Shown: positions 1 to 9,412 of the stretch, in pieces
Position numbering within the stretch: the first letter of the stretch is position 1
Layout: every line of letters starts with the position of its first letter
DNA from: Mesorhizobium sp.
GTDB lineage: Bacteria > Pseudomonadota > Alphaproteobacteria > Rhizobiales > Rhizobiaceae
Length of the DNA stretch: 34,320 bases
Direction of reading: 5' to 3'
NCBI GenBank assembly: GCA_027492275.1
Contig: JAPUFC010000092.1
Coordinates: 1-34,320 of the forward strand
Notes under the pieces: model-generated
Seen by the model: the letters and a program-made list of their open reading frames with translations, nothing else
Told to the model about the DNA's origin: nothing
The model's database searches: none
Made by a program: the position numbers and the translations under genes

Positions 1-3000
1 CCCCCCCCGCCGCCGACGGCGCGGGTCCGCGTCTCGCCGCGCGCCCCGCGCGCGGCAAGCTGCACGGGCGTGGGAAGCCCCTCGCCCGCGCGGACGAGCA
101 GGCCCCGGCCTTCCAGCGCCAGCATCAGCCGGGCATAATGCTGGAGATCGGCCTTCGCGCTTCGCTCGGCGAGCGACAGGGCCAGCGTCTGCTGGTAGTT
201 GTTGGCCAGCACCAGCCGCGACACCTCCGGCGTCATGGCGGCCAGCAGCCTGTCGCGCGCCGGCCGTTTCAGCGTGCCCTTGCGCATGGCGGCGGCGAGC
301 GCGATCTTGATGTTCACCTCGACATCGGAGCAGTTGACGCCGGCCGAATTGTCGATGGCGTCGGAATTGCAGGCGCCGCCCTTGAGCCCGAACTCGATGC
401 GCCCGCGCTGTGTGACGCCGAGATTGGCGCCTTCGCCGATCACCTTCGCGCGCACCTCGCGCCCGCTGACCCGGATGGCGTCGTTGGCGCGGTCGCCCAC
501 CTCCTGGTTGCTCTCGGCCGACCCCTTCACATAGGTGCCGATGCCGCCGAACCACAGCAGGTCGACGGGTGCCTTCAGGATGGCGTTCATGATCTCGGAG
601 GGCGTGGCGGTCGTCTTGTCGAGGCCGATGGCCGCGGCCGCCTGCGCCGACAGATTGACCGACTTCTGCGCCCGCGACACAATCATGCCGCCTTCCGACA
701 GCAGCGCCCTGTCGTAGTCCTGCCAGCTCGAGCGCGGCAGGTCGAACAGCCGTCGCCGCTCCGCGACCGCGCTCTTCGCGTCCGGGTCGGGATCGATGAA
801 GATGTCGCGGTGGTCGAAGGCGGCCACCAGCCTGATCTGGTCGGAGAGCAGCATGCCGTTGCCGAACACGTCGCCCGACATGTCGCCGACGCCGACCACG
901 CTGACCGGCGAGGTCTGGATGTCGCGGTTCATCTCGCGGAAATGCCGCTTCACCGCCTCCCAGGCGCCTTTGGCAGTGATGCCCATCTTCTTGTGGTCGT
1001 AGCCGGCCGAGCCGCCGCTGGCGAAGGCGTCGTCCAGCCAGAAATCATGCGCCTGGCTGATGGCGTTGGCGGTGTCGGAGAAGGTCGCCGTGCCCTTGTC
1101 GGCGGCGACGACGAAATAGGGGTCGTCGCCGTCGCGCCGCACCATGCCGGCGGGCGGCACGACCGTGTCGACATGCAGATTGTCCGTCACCGACAAGAGC
1201 GTCGAGACGAAGTTGACGTAGGCCGCCCGGCCGGCCTCGAACACCGCCTCGCGGCCGCCGCCCGCCGGCAGCTGCCGGGGAAAGAAGCCGCCCTTCGCCC
1301 CCACCGGCACGATGACGGCGTTCTTGACCTGCTGCGCCTTGACCAGTCCCAGCACCTCGGTGCGGTAGTCCTGCGAACGGTCCGACCAGCGCAGCCCGCC
1401 GCGCGCCACCGGCCCGAAGCGCAGGTGGACGCCCTCGACCTCCGGCCCGTAGACGAAGACCTCGCGCCACGGCTTCGGCTCCGGCAGGCCGGCCACGGCC
1501 CTGGAATCCAGCTTGATCGCCAGCGAAATCGCCGGTTCGGCGGGATCGCGGGTGAAATGATTGGTGCGCAGCGTCGAATCGACGAGGTTGAGGTAGCGGC
1601 GCAGGATCGTGTCGTCGTCGATGTTGGGGACCGCCTCCAGCGCGTCGCGGATCGACGCCTTGAGGTGCTTGCCCGTCACCTCGCCGTCCTTGCGCTGCGC
1701 CGGATCGAGCCGGGCCGAAAACAGCGCGTGCAGCGCCCGCGCGATGTCGGGATAGCGGCTCAGGACCGCGGCGACGAAGTCCTGGTTCTGCGGAATGCCG
1801 GCCTGTTGCAGATAGCGACCATAGGCGCGCAGCACGGTGATCGCGGGCACGCCGAGCCCGGCCGTCTGGGCGAGGCTGTTGTAGCCGTCATTGTCGCTCT
1901 CGCCGCGCCACACCGACAGGAACACGTCCTCGAACAGGAGGCCGCCGTCGGCGAGGTCGATGGGGCTGCCGAAGGCGTTCTCCAGCTCCATGTCGTGGAT
2001 GAAGGCCGTTCCCTTGCCGCCCTCGCCGTCGTCGTCGGACACCTCGAAGGTGCGCTCGCTGATGACGCGGAAGCCCATGTTCTCCAGCAGCGGCACGCGC
2101 CGCGAGAGGGCGACCGGCGCGCCGTGATGGTAGATCTTCAGCGACGCTTCCGACGGCTTCTGGCCGGCGTCGCGGTAGAAGTCGATGGCGATCGTGTGGC
2201 GGGCGTCGACCTGCAGCAGATAGCGCGCGTCGCGCAGCGCCTGGGCGGCCGAGAAGCTGCCCCGATAGCTTTCCGGGAAGCGCGACGCGATCGCCGTGAG
2301 CCCGGCATCCGCGCTGCCCGCCTCCTCGGCCAGCGCGTCGTCCCAGGTCCGCACGATGTCGCGCAACGCCGCCTCGATGCGCGCGGGCGCGACCTTCGGC
2401 GTCTTGCCGCCGGAGCGGCCGATGATGAAATGGACGCGGGCGAGCCCGCCTTCCGGGAAGGCCGGATAATAGGCCGAGACCCGGCCCTCGAACGCCTCCT
2501 TCAGCCACAGGCCGATCTTCTCGCGCACCGTGCTGTCGTAGCGGTCGCGCGGCACGAAGACGATGACGGAGACGAAGCGGTGGAACTGGTCGACGCGAAC
2601 CAGCGCGCGCACGCGCGGCCGCTCCATGAGGCCGAGGATGGCCGCCGCATGCTTGCGCAGCACCGGCACGGAGATCTGGAACAGCTCGTCGCGCGGATAG
2701 GATTCCAGCACGTTGACCAGCGCCTTGCCGGAATGGTCGGCGGGGTCGAAGCCCGACTTGGCCAGCACCGCCCGCGCCTTCGAGCGGATATAGGGGATCG
2801 TCATGACCGAGCGCGTGTAGGCGGTCGAGGTGAACAGTCCGACGATGCGCAGCTCGCCCGACAGGCGTCCTCCGGCGTCGTAGGTCTTGACGCCGATGTA
2901 GTCGAGATAGGCGCGGCGGTGCACGGCCGTGCGCGCATTGGCCTTGGTGACGATCAGCGGGTCCGGCCCGTGCAGGAAGGCCAGCACCTCCGCCGTCGTG

Positions 3001-3803
3001 GTCGCGCCGTCCACGTCGCGGCGCAGCACCAGAACGTCGGGATCGGCGAGGATGCCGAGGCCGGGCTGGTCGGCCCGCTCCAGCTCGCCGCCGGCCGCGT
3101 CGGAATAGACGAAGTCGCGCATGCCGAGAAAGGTGAAATTGTTGTCGCGCAGCCATTCGAGGAAGGCCACCGCCTCGCCCACCGCCTCGCGCTGCAGCGG
3201 CACGGACGGCTGGCGGAACTGCGCGATCGCCTGGTCGAGCCGCGCCAGCATGGGCTTCCAGTCGTGGACGGCGGCGCGCACCTGCTCCAGCACCTTGCGC
3301 ACCCGCTCGGAGAGCGCGGCCGCGGCCTCCCCGGTCAGCGGCTTCACATGCACATGGATGACGCTCAGCCTGTCGGCGCCGTGCTCGCGCACCGACGCGG
3401 CGCTGGACAGGATCGCCTCGACGCCCTTGCGGCCGTGCCTGACCACCAGCACCGGGTGCGCGACCAGCAGCGGCTCGCCCGCCGCGTCGGCGATCTCGCC
3501 GATCACGGAATCGAACAGGAACGGCATGTTGTCGTTGACCACGGTGATCGCCGACACCGGCATGCCCTGCCGCTGCAGGCCCGGGTCGGTTTCCACCGCG
3601 ACGATCGAATCGCCCTTGCGATGGGCGTCGACCGCTGTCTGCGCCAGCGCCGCGGCCCGCGCCATCATGGCCGGATCGTAGCCCGCGACGTCCTCCGCCG
3701 GCGTGCGCGCCAGGAGATAGGCGGCGAAGTCGCCGCTTCCCCGGCTCTCGCCGGCCGGCGCCTTCGCCCCCCTCGTGCCTCTCGCCTTCGATTTCGCCGC
3801 CAT
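1..3803 (-). CDS. NAD-specific glutamate dehydrogenase, large (bacterial GDH) type, C-terminus cut by window edge
   Basis: Oxidatively deaminates glutamate to 2-oxoglutarate and ammonia with NAD+, in the cytoplasm. About 1,267 residues are visible of a family usually near 1,600, and the frame is open to base 1, so the C-terminus lies outside the window. The N-terminal regulatory half holds the MPFLFDSVIGEI block (about residues 93-104). The catalytic region begins near residue 794 with LRFGPVARGGLRWSDR. GAKGGF near 836 carries the likely substrate-binding lysine, and GVGDMSGDVFGNG near 976 is the dinucleotide-binding stretch. These motifs are diagnostic of the Bac_GDH family (PF05088). The ATG at 3803 follows a good GAGGGAG Shine-Dalgarno and the protein opens MAAKSKARG. 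A LysE-type exporter lies 106 bp upstream on the same strand. The leader has an inverted repeat GGACGG-N12-CCGTCC (3839-3862) of unknown meaning. No frameshift seen. Confidence 0.97.
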   Translation of the reverse strand, partial: MAAKSKARGTRGAKAPAGESRGSGDFAAYLLARTPAEDVAGYDPAMMARAAALAQTAVDAHRKGDSIVAVETDPGLQRQGMPVSAITVVNDNMPFLFDSVIGEIADAAGEPLLVAHPVLVVRHGRKGVEAILSSAASVREHGADRLSVIHVHVKPLTGEAAAALSERVRKVLEQVRAAVHDWKPMLARLDQAIAQFRQPSVPLQREAVGEAVAFLEWLRDNNFTFLGMRDFVYSDAAGGELERADQPGLGILADPDVLVLRRDVDGATTTAEVLAFLHGPDPLIVTKANARTAVHRRAYLDYIGVKTYDAGGRLSGELRIVGLFTSTAYTRSVMTIPYIRSKARAVLAKSGFDPADHSGKALVNVLESYPRDELFQISVPVLRKHAAAILGLMERPRVRALVRVDQFHRFVSVIVFVPRDRYDSTVREKIGLWLKEAFEGRVSAYYPAFPEGGLARVHFIIGRSGGKTPKVAPARIEAALRDIVRTWDDALAEEAGSADAGLTAIASRFPESYRGSFSAAQALRDARYLLQVDARHTIAIDFYRDAGQKPSEASLKIYHHGAPVALSRRVPLLENMGFRVISERTFEVSDDDGEGGKGTAFIHDMELENAFGSPIDLADGGLLFEDVFLSVWRGESDNDGYNSLAQTAGLGVPAITVLRAYGRYLQQAGIPQNQDFVAAVLSRYPDIARALHALFSARLDPAQRKDGEVTGKHLKASIRDALEAVPNIDDDTILRRYLNLVDSTLRTNHFTRDPAEPAISLAIKLDSRAVAGLPEPKPWREVFVYGPEVEGVHLRFGPVARGGLRWSDRSQDYRTEVLGLVKAQQVKNAVIVPVGAKGGFFPRQLPAGGGREAVFEAGRAAYVNFVSTLLSVTDNLHVDTVVPPAGMVRRDGDDPYFVVAADKGTATFSDTANAISQAHDFWLDDAFASGGSAGYDHKKMGITAKGAWEAVKRHFREMNRDIQTSPVSVVGVGDMSGDVFGNGMLLSDQIRLVAAFDHRDIFIDPDPDAKSAVAERRRLFDLPRSSWQDYDRALLSEGGMIVSRAQKSVNLSAQAAAAIGLDKTTATPSEIMNAILKAPVDLLWFGGIGTYVKGSAESNQEVGDRANDAIRVSGREVRAKVIGEGANLGVTQRGRIEFGLKGGACNSDAIDNSAGVNCSDVEVNIKIALAAAMRKGTLKRPARDRLLAAMTPEVSRLVLANNYQQTLALSLAERSAKADLQHYARLMLALEGRGLLVRAGEGLPTPVQLAARGARGETRTRAVGGGG

Positions 3804-3909
3804 GGTCCGCTCCCTCGGATAACTGTCTGCACGTACGAGGACGGATGCCCTCGCGCCCGTCCGGGCCAAAAGAGTTCAAACGCGTGAAGGTGAGATGACG
3901 GAGCCCTCC

Positions 3910-4527
3910 TCAGCTTCTCGCCGCGATCGCCGCCGCCGCGCCGCCCATGGCGGTCGCGCCCAGCCTGTTCGCCACCCGCATGGCGCCCGGGCTGCGGATC
4001 AGCCGGCGCGCCTGCGCCGCGGCGAGCGCCCAGCCCACGTCGATGGCGATCAGCACCAGCGCCATGGTCAGCGTCAGCTCCAGCCAGCCGAGCACGCCGA
4101 CCGCGTCGAGGTCGATGATGGTCGGCAGCAGCGCCAGGTAGAACATCATGATCTTGGGGTTGCCCAGCGTCACCGCCATGCCGGCGAGGAAGAGCTTCGA
4201 CGGCGACTCCGCCTGCGGGATGACGTCGCGGGCGGAAGCGTCCACCGGCGCGAACCACATCTTCCACGCCAGCCAGGCGAGGTAGGCCACGCCCGCCCAT
4301 TTCAGCACGACGAAGGCGAGGTTGAAGCTCTGCGCCACAACCGCCAGCCCGAACACGGCGAAGGACAGCCAGATGCCCTCCCCGATCCACATCGCCAGCA
4401 GGAAGGGAAAGACGTCGCGGAAGCCGCGCGTCAGCACCCGCGCCACCAGCGCCGCGACGGACGGGCCGGGCGAGCCGGCGGCGACGAACAGGGCGGCGGC
4501 GAAGAGGAGCAGGGAAGACGGCGTCAT
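3910..4527 (-). CDS. LysE family amino-acid exporter
   Basis: A 205-residue inner-membrane protein of the LysE/RhtB superfamily, which exports amino acids or related small metabolites by proton-coupled transport. Visible family marks are the N-terminal GSPGPSVAALVAR stretch in the first hydrophobic helix (about residues 18-30) and LGNPKIMMFYLALLP in the middle helix, with about six hydrophobic segments and the usual family length. The ATG at 4527 is the first sensible start; no strong Shine-Dalgarno is visible. It lies 106 bp upstream of the NAD-glutamate dehydrogenase gene on the same strand, so the two may share transcription. A link between glutamate breakdown and export is only inference. 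The substrate cannot be told from sequence. A second LysE-type gene occurs at 16844-17485. Confidence 0.92.
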   Translation of the reverse strand: MTPSSLLLFAAALFVAAGSPGPSVAALVARVLTRGFRDVFPFLLAMWIGEGIWLSFAVFGLAVVAQSFNLAFVVLKWAGVAYLAWLAWKMWFAPVDASARDVIPQAESPSKLFLAGMAVTLGNPKIMMFYLALLPTIIDLDAVGVLGWLELTLTMALVLIAIDVGWALAAAQARRLIRSPGAMRVANRLGATAMGGAAAAIAARS

Positions 4528-4617
4528 GGTCGGTCGCGCACCAAACGGAAGCGCGCGGACCTTACCACGATGCGGCGAGCCCGGCCACCGGCCTCGCGGA
4601 CCGGCGAAACCCGCCTT

Positions 4618-4824
4618 TCAGACCTCGCAGGCGCGCCCGATCTCGCCGGCGGCGACGCGACGCTCGCGGCGCCCGGCCTCCCGGCCGAACTGCCTGGCCA
4701 GTTCGTCCACCAGACGCGGACTGATCCTTCCGAGAATGCCGCGGCCGCGGCCGTCGCTCGTTCTGAACACCAGGCAAAGGTCGTCTCCGACCCGTTCCAA
4801 CTCCAAAGCCTCTATACTCCTCAC
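4618..4824 (-). CDS. Small hypothetical protein (68 aa)
   Basis: I do not recognise this protein. I chose the GTG at 4824 because GGGAGG sits six bases upstream. An in-frame ATG at 4857 would give 79 residues with a glycine/arginine-rich extension. The product is charged and soluble. Its first half (ALELERVGDDLCLVFRTSD) looks like alternating beta strands, followed by SPRLVDELARQFGRE, which looks like a helix. No signal peptide or membrane helix is visible. It lies about 90 bp upstream of the LysE exporter on the same strand and downstream of typA. A weak promoter-like TTGACT occurs at 4898-4903 on the minus strand. It could be a small protein conserved in rhizobia or a chance frame; sequence alone does not settle it. 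Confidence 0.5.
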   Translation of the reverse strand: MRSIEALELERVGDDLCLVFRTSDGRGRGILGRISPRLVDELARQFGREAGRRERRVAAGEIGRACEV

Positions 4825-4992
4825 GACGCGCCTCCCGGACCCATCGTGGCCTCCCATACCCGCAGCGATTGCAACTTTGCACGAAGAGCGGTTAAGGAGT
4901 CAATAAAGGACGCGGACCGGCAAAGCCGGTCATCCACAGGCATCGGCGGCCGCGTCGACCTCGCGTCAACACAACCTATGGATGCATCGACC

Positions 4993-6816
4993 TCAGGCGA
5001 CGGCGGCCTTCTGCTTCTCGAACTTCTTGCGGTCGTTGGGGTCGAGATGCAGCTTGCGCAGGCGGATGGACTTGGGCGTCACCTCGACCAGCTCGTCGTC
5101 CTGGATCCAGGCCAGCGCCCGCTCCAGCGTCATGCGCACCGGCGGCGTCAGGCGCACGGCCTCGTCCTTGCCGGCGGCGCGGATGTTGGTGAGCTTCTTG
5201 CCCTTCAGCACGTTGACCTCGAGGTCGTTGTCGCGGCTGTGGATGCCGATGATCATGCCCTGGTAGACCTTGACCCCCGCGTCGATGACCATCGGGCCGC
5301 GATCCTCCAGGTTCCACAGCGCGTAGGCCACAGCCTCGCCCTGCTCGTTGGAGATCAGCACGCCGTTGGTGCGGCCGGGCAGCTCCCCCTTGTAGGGCTC
5401 GTAGGCATGGAACAGCCGGTTCATCACCGCCGTGCCGCGCGTGTCGGTGAGCAGCTCGGACTGGTAGCCGATCAGCCCGCGCGTCGGCGCGTAGAAGACG
5501 AGGCGCTGTCGGTTGCCGCCCGAGGGGCGCAGCTCGATCATCTCGCCCTTGCGCTCGCTCATCTTCTGCACGACGATGCCGGCATGCTCCTCGTCGACGT
5601 CGATGACGACTTCCTCGATGGGCTCCAGCAACTGGCCGCCGTCGTCCTTCTGCATCACCACGCGCGGCCGCGACACGGCGATCTCGAAGCCCTCGCGGCG
5701 CATCGTCTCGATCAGGACCGCAAGCTGAAGCTCGCCCCGTCCGGAGACGTAGAACGAATCCTTGTCGGCCGATTCCTCGATCTTCAGCGCGACGTTGCCT
5801 TCCGCCTCGCGCAGCAGCCGGTCGCGGATGACGCGGCTGGTGACCTTGTCGCCCTCGGTGCCGGCATAGGGCGAATCGTTGACGATGAAGGACATGGTGA
5901 CGGTGGGCGGGTCGATCGGCTGCGCGTGCAGGGGCTCGGTGACGGAAGGATCGCAGAACGTGTCGGCGACGGTGCCCTTCGACAGGCCGGCGATGGCGAC
6001 GATGTCGCCTGCCTGCGCCTCGTCGATCGGCTGGCGCTCGACGCCGCGGAAGGCGAGGATCTTGGAGACGCGGCCGGTCTCCAGCAGCGTGCCGTCATGG
6101 TGCAGCACCTTGACCGCCTGGTTGGGCTTCAGCGTGCCCGATTCGATGCGGCCGGTGATGATGCGGCCGAGGAAGTTGTTGGCCTCCAGGATGGTGCCGA
6201 TCATGCGGAACGGACCGGAGCCCACCTGCGGGGCCGGCACGTGCCTGAGCACCAGGTCGAACAGCGGCGCAAGACCCTGGTCCTTCGGCCCCTCGGGGTT
6301 TTCGGAAACCCAGCCGTCGCGCCCCGATCCGTAGAGGATGGGGAAGTCGAGCTGCTCGTCGGTGGCGTCGAGCGCGGCGAACAGGTCGAACACCTCGTTC
6401 ACCACCTCGACATGGCGAGCGTCCGGCCGGTCGATCTTGTTGATGACGACGATGGGCCGCAGGCCGACCTTCAGCGCCTTGCCGACCACGAACTTGGTCT
6501 GCGGCATCGGCCCTTCCGCCGCGTCGACCAGCACGATGGCCGAATCGACCATGGACAGGATGCGCTCCACCTCGCCGCCGAAATCGGCGTGGCCCGGCGT
6601 GTCGACGATGTTGATGCGAACGTCCTTCCAGTCGACCGAGGTCGCCTTGGCGAGGATGGTGATGCCGCGCTCCTTCTCCAGGTCGTTGGAGTCCATGACG
6701 CGTTCGGCGACGCGCTGGTTCTCGCGGAAGGAGCCGGATTGGCGCAGAAGCTGGTCGACCAGCGTGGTCTTGCCATGGTCGACGTGCGCGATGATCGCGA
6801 TGTTGCGGATGTCCAT
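4993..6816 (-). CDS. typA: Translational GTPase TypA/BipA
   Basis: Ribosome-associated GTPase of the EF-G/LepA class, involved in ribosome assembly and stress adaptation. At 607 residues it has the normal family length. GTPase motifs are all present: G1 AHVDHGKTT at 10-18, the G2 threonine at 53 in the ERGITI block, G3 DTPGHADF at 72-79 and G4 NKID at 126-129. The C-terminal TypA-specific region includes KMSERKGEM and [19 protein letters not shown], which separate it from EF-G and LepA. The ATG at 6816 gives the standard [17 protein letters not shown] opening. It is transcribed divergently from a small secreted protein gene; the 180-bp spacer holds a 16-bp inverted repeat. It appears complete and intact. 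Confidence 0.98.
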   Translation of the reverse strand: MDIRNIAIIAHVDHGKTTLVDQLLRQSGSFRENQRVAERVMDSNDLEKERGITILAKATSVDWKDVRINIVDTPGHADFGGEVERILSMVDSAIVLVDAAEGPMPQTKFVVGKALKVGLRPIVVINKIDRPDARHVEVVNEVFDLFAALDATDEQLDFPILYGSGRDGWVSENPEGPKDQGLAPLFDLVLRHVPAPQVGSGPFRMIGTILEANNFLGRIITGRIESGTLKPNQAVKVLHHDGTLLETGRVSKILAFRGVERQPIDEAQAGDIVAIAGLSKGTVADTFCDPSVTEPLHAQPIDPPTVTMSFIVNDSPYAGTEGDKVTSRVIRDRLLREAEGNVALKIEESADKDSFYVSGRGELQLAVLIETMRREGFEIAVSRPRVVMQKDDGGQLLEPIEEVVIDVDEEHAGIVVQKMSERKGEMIELRPSGGNRQRLVFYAPTRGLIGYQSELLTDTRGTAVMNRLFHAYEPYKGELPGRTNGVLISNEQGEAVAYALWNLEDRGPMVIDAGVKVYQGMIIGIHSRDNDLEVNVLKGKKLTNIRAAGKDEAVRLTPPVRMTLERALAWIQDDELVEVTPKSIRLRKLHLDPNDRKKFEKQKAAVA

Positions 6817-6885
6817 GTTCTTGTCTCGGGGGCTTGGGGCGCCGCATCCGGCGCAAACAGCAGTCGCGCGGGCTCATACAGGTTT

Positions 6886-6901
6886 TTTCGCAGGTGCGAA
6901 A
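6886..6901. promoter_or_regulatory. Operator-like inverted repeat TTTCGCA-N2-TGCGAAA
   Basis: A perfect 7-bp inverted repeat with a 2-base centre lies in the AT-richer divergent spacer between typA (minus) and the small secreted protein gene (plus). On the minus strand a weak promoter-like match overlaps it: TTTCGC, then 17 bases, then TATGAG. The size and symmetry suit a dimeric repressor site. The 2-base centre makes an RNA hairpin less likely, because the loop would need to open two pairs. No regulator is assigned. Confidence 0.4.
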
Positions 6902-6996
6902 GGGGGCCTGCCGAAAGCAAGCAATCCTTAAGCTTTTGATGAAAAATTTACCTTCGGCGGGCGGGAACCAAATGCCCGTCGCGGAGTTTCGGCGCG

Positions 6997-7266
6997 ATGA
7001 CGACAGGACCGACAGCCCTTCCCCAGCGGATCGCCCTCGTGGCGGCGGCGGTGCTGCTGGTCGCCTCGGCGACCGCCGCGCCGCTCTTCCATGCGGGAAA
7101 GATCGGCGCTCCCACGCCGGCCGAAGAAAAATTCGCGGATGCGCCCGACGGCGTCGATCCCATGGTCACCGGGCCGCGCACGGCGGATCTGCGCGAACGC
7201 CAGCAGGTCTTGAATTGCGAATCGGCGGTGTGGCCGAACGTGCCGCTGGGCTGCTACCCCGGATAG
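6997..7266 (+). CDS. Small predicted secreted protein with two cysteines (89 aa)
   Basis: I do not recognise this family. Residues 1-28 look like a Sec signal peptide: an arginine, a run of alanine, valine and leucine, then an ATAAP-type cleavage region. The mature part of about 60 residues is proline- and charge-rich. It has two cysteines, Cys74 and Cys86, in the tail around LNCESAVWP and PLGCYPG, which could form one disulfide in the periplasm. The ATG at 6997 is preceded by GCGGAG about nine bases upstream. It is divergent from typA. Its stop codon touches a 13-bp tandem repeat that runs into the end of the convergent peptidase gene. The coding call rests on the signal peptide and codon use; the function is unknown. 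Confidence 0.7.
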   Translation: MTTGPTALPQRIALVAAAVLLVASATAAPLFHAGKIGAPTPAEEKFADAPDGVDPMVTGPRTADLRERQQVLNCESAVWPNVPLGCYPG

Positions 7267-7304
7267 GTCAGGCCAGTAGGTCAGGCTAGTAGCTCAGGCC
7301 AGGC
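7266..7304. repeat. Three-copy 13-bp tandem repeat at a convergent gene junction
   Basis: Three adjacent 13-base units are visible: ggtcaggccagta (7266-7278), ggtcaggctagta (7279-7291) and gctcaggccaggc (7292-7304). They differ by one to a few bases. The third copy encodes the last residues and stop of the M3 peptidase on the minus strand. The first two fill the gap to the secreted-protein gene. This looks like small slippage duplication. Confidence 0.7.
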
Positions 7305-9342
7305 CGCGCTTGGCCATCATCGCCTCCGCGCTCGGCATCCGGCCGCGAAAGGCCAGGTAGAGCGTTTCCGGGTCGGCCGAGCCGCCCGCGGCATAGATGT
7401 TGCGGCGCAGCTTTTCGGCCATTTCGGGATTGAACGGGTCGCCCGTCTCCTCGAAGGCGGCGAAGGCGTCGGCGTCCAGCACCTCCGACCACATGTAGGA
7501 ATAGTAGCCGGCCGAATAGCCGTCGCCGGAGAATACGTGCCCGAAATGCGGCGTGCGGTGGCGCATGGCGATCGCCGCCGGCATGCCGAGCTCCTTAAGC
7601 GTCTCGGCCTCGAAGGCCAGCGCGTCCGCCGGCGCGTCCGCGCGCGCGTGGAACGCCATGTCCATCAGCGCCGAGGCGGTGAACTCCACCGTGGCGAAGC
7701 CGGCGCCGAAGGTCTTCGCCGCCAGCATCTTGTCGAGCAGCGCCTCGGGCATCGGCTTGCCCGTCCGGCAATGCAGCGCGTGTTTCTCCAGCACGGCCGG
7801 CACGGTCAGCCAGTGCTCGTAGAGCTGCGAGGGCAGCTCGACGAAGTCGCGCGACACCGCGGTGCCGGACTGCGAGGGCCACGTCGCCTCCGTCATCAGC
7901 CCGTGCAGCGCGTGGCCGAACTCGTGGAACAGCGTGCGCGCCTCGTCCAGCGACAGCAGCGCCACCTCGCCGTCGCGCGGGCGGGCGAAGTTCATGACGT
8001 TGTAGATGATCGGGGCAGAGCCCCCGCCCAGCCGGTAGCCGGACCGGAGCGAGCTCATCCAGGCGCCGGAGCGCTTCGACGGCCGGGCGAAATAATCCGC
8101 CAGGAAGACGCCGCGCGCCGAACCGTCCGCGTTCAGCACCTCGAAGGCGCGCACGTCGGGATGCCAGGCGGCGACGCCAGCCTTCTCGACCAGCGTGATG
8201 CCGAACAGCCGGTTCGCCACGTCGAAACAGGCGGCGATCACGTTGTCGAGCTGGAGGTAGGGTTTCAGCTCCGCCTCGTCGAAGGCGAACTTCTCCGCCT
8301 TCAGCTTCTCCTGGTAGAAGCGCCAGTCCCAGGCCGCGAGCCGGTCGTTGGAGCCGCCCTGCGCGGCGAGGCGTTGCAGATCGGCCTCGTCGGCCGCCGC
8401 CTTCTCCCTGGCCTTCAGCCAGACCGGCTGCAGCAGGTCCATGACGGCCTTGGGCGTCTTGGCCATGGTGTCGTCCAGCTTCAGCGCGGCGTAGCTCTCG
8501 TAGCCGAGCAGCTTCGCCTTCTCGGCGCGCAGCCGCAGCATCTTCTCCACCACCGGCGCGTTGGCCGTCTCCGGCCGGCTCTCGCCGCGCCCGGTGAAGG
8601 CGCGGAACGCCGCTTCGCGCAGGTCGCGGCGCTGCGAGAAGGCCATGAAGGGCTCGTAGATCGAGCGCGACAGGGTGATCGCGAACTCGCCCTCCCGGCC
8701 CCGCATCGCCGCCGCCTCCGCCATCGCGCCCCTGACGAAGTCGGGCAGGCCGTCGAGGTCGCCCTCGTTCAGGAAATGCGCCCAGTCGCGCTCGTCGGCC
8801 AGCACGTTCTGGCCGAAGGCCGTGCCGAGCGAGGACAGCTCCTCGCTGATGGCGGCGAGCCGCGCCTTGCCGGCCTCGTCCAGCCGCGCGCCGGAGCGCA
8901 CGAACCCCTTCCAGGTCTTCTCCAGCGCCCGCAGCGCCTCGGCGTCGAGGCCGAGCGCGTCGCGGCGGTGGTAAAGATCGTCGATGCGCGAAAACAGCGC
9001 CGCGTTCATCGACAGCGCCGAATAGTGGCGCGACAGCTTCGGCGACAGCTCGCGCTCCAGCGCCTGGATCGCCGCGTCGGTGTTGGCCCCGGCGATGCAC
9101 CAGAAGATCGAGGACACCCGGTCGAGCGCGTCGCCCGACAGCTCCAGCGCGGCCAGCGTGTTGTCGATCGTCGCCGGCAGGGGATTCCCGGCGATCGCCC
9201 GGATCTCCGCCTCATGCGCGGCGATCGCCGCATCGAAGACCGGCGCGAAGTCGCGCGTTCCGATGGCGGCGAAGTCGGGCAGGCCGAGCGGCCCGCGCCA
9301 CGCGGTCAGGGGGTTTGCGGCCAGGTCCACCGTGTCGGTCAT
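7294..9342 (-). CDS. dcp: M3 family metallopeptidase (peptidyl-dipeptidase Dcp-like)
   Basis: A zinc metallopeptidase of the thimet-oligopeptidase family (M3) that cleaves short peptides in the cytoplasm; the Dcp branch removes C-terminal dipeptides. The zinc-binding HEFGH is at residues 473-477 and the third ligand is probably Glu502 in SRDFVELPSQ. About 682 residues is the normal Dcp length, and NPLTAWRGPLGLPDF at the N-terminus fits Dcp better than oligopeptidase A. I chose the ATG at 9342 because AAGGA lies four bases upstream; an adjacent ATG at 9345 and a TTG at 9357 are alternatives. No signal peptide is seen. It is downstream of the carbonic anhydrase gene on the same strand, 70 bp away, and converges with the small secreted protein gene. 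Confidence 0.95.
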   Translation of the reverse strand: MTDTVDLAANPLTAWRGPLGLPDFAAIGTRDFAPVFDAAIAAHEAEIRAIAGNPLPATIDNTLAALELSGDALDRVSSIFWCIAGANTDAAIQALERELSPKLSRHYSALSMNAALFSRIDDLYHRRDALGLDAEALRALEKTWKGFVRSGARLDEAGKARLAAISEELSSLGTAFGQNVLADERDWAHFLNEGDLDGLPDFVRGAMAEAAAMRGREGEFAITLSRSIYEPFMAFSQRRDLREAAFRAFTGRGESRPETANAPVVEKMLRLRAEKAKLLGYESYAALKLDDTMAKTPKAVMDLLQPVWLKAREKAAADEADLQRLAAQGGSNDRLAAWDWRFYQEKLKAEKFAFDEAELKPYLQLDNVIAACFDVANRLFGITLVEKAGVAAWHPDVRAFEVLNADGSARGVFLADYFARPSKRSGAWMSSLRSGYRLGGGSAPIIYNVMNFARPRDGEVALLSLDEARTLFHEFGHALHGLMTEATWPSQSGTAVSRDFVELPSQLYEHWLTVPAVLEKHALHCRTGKPMPEALLDKMLAAKTFGAGFATVEFTASALMDMAFHARADAPADALAFEAETLKELGMPAAIAMRHRTPHFGHVFSGDGYSAGYYSYMWSEVLDADAFAAFEETGDPFNPEMAEKLRRNIYAAGGSADPETLYLAFRGRMPSAEAMMAKRGLA

Positions 9343-9412
9343 CATGTCCTTCGTCAAAAGGGGAATATGGCCGCGATGTAGGATCGCGCCGGCGAGGGTG
9401 CAACGGGGACCC

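Noticed and set aside
138-3887. A 1,249-codon plus-strand open frame opposite the glutamate dehydrogenase gene
   Set aside because: It is the antisense shadow of a GC-rich gene: histidine-, arginine- and aspartate-rich with no domain, while the minus strand carries clear GDH motifs.
4915-4931. GACCGG-CAAAG-CCGGTC hairpin after typA
   Set aside because: A stem is present but no T-run follows on the minus strand, and it is 60 bases past the stop, so it is not called as a terminator.
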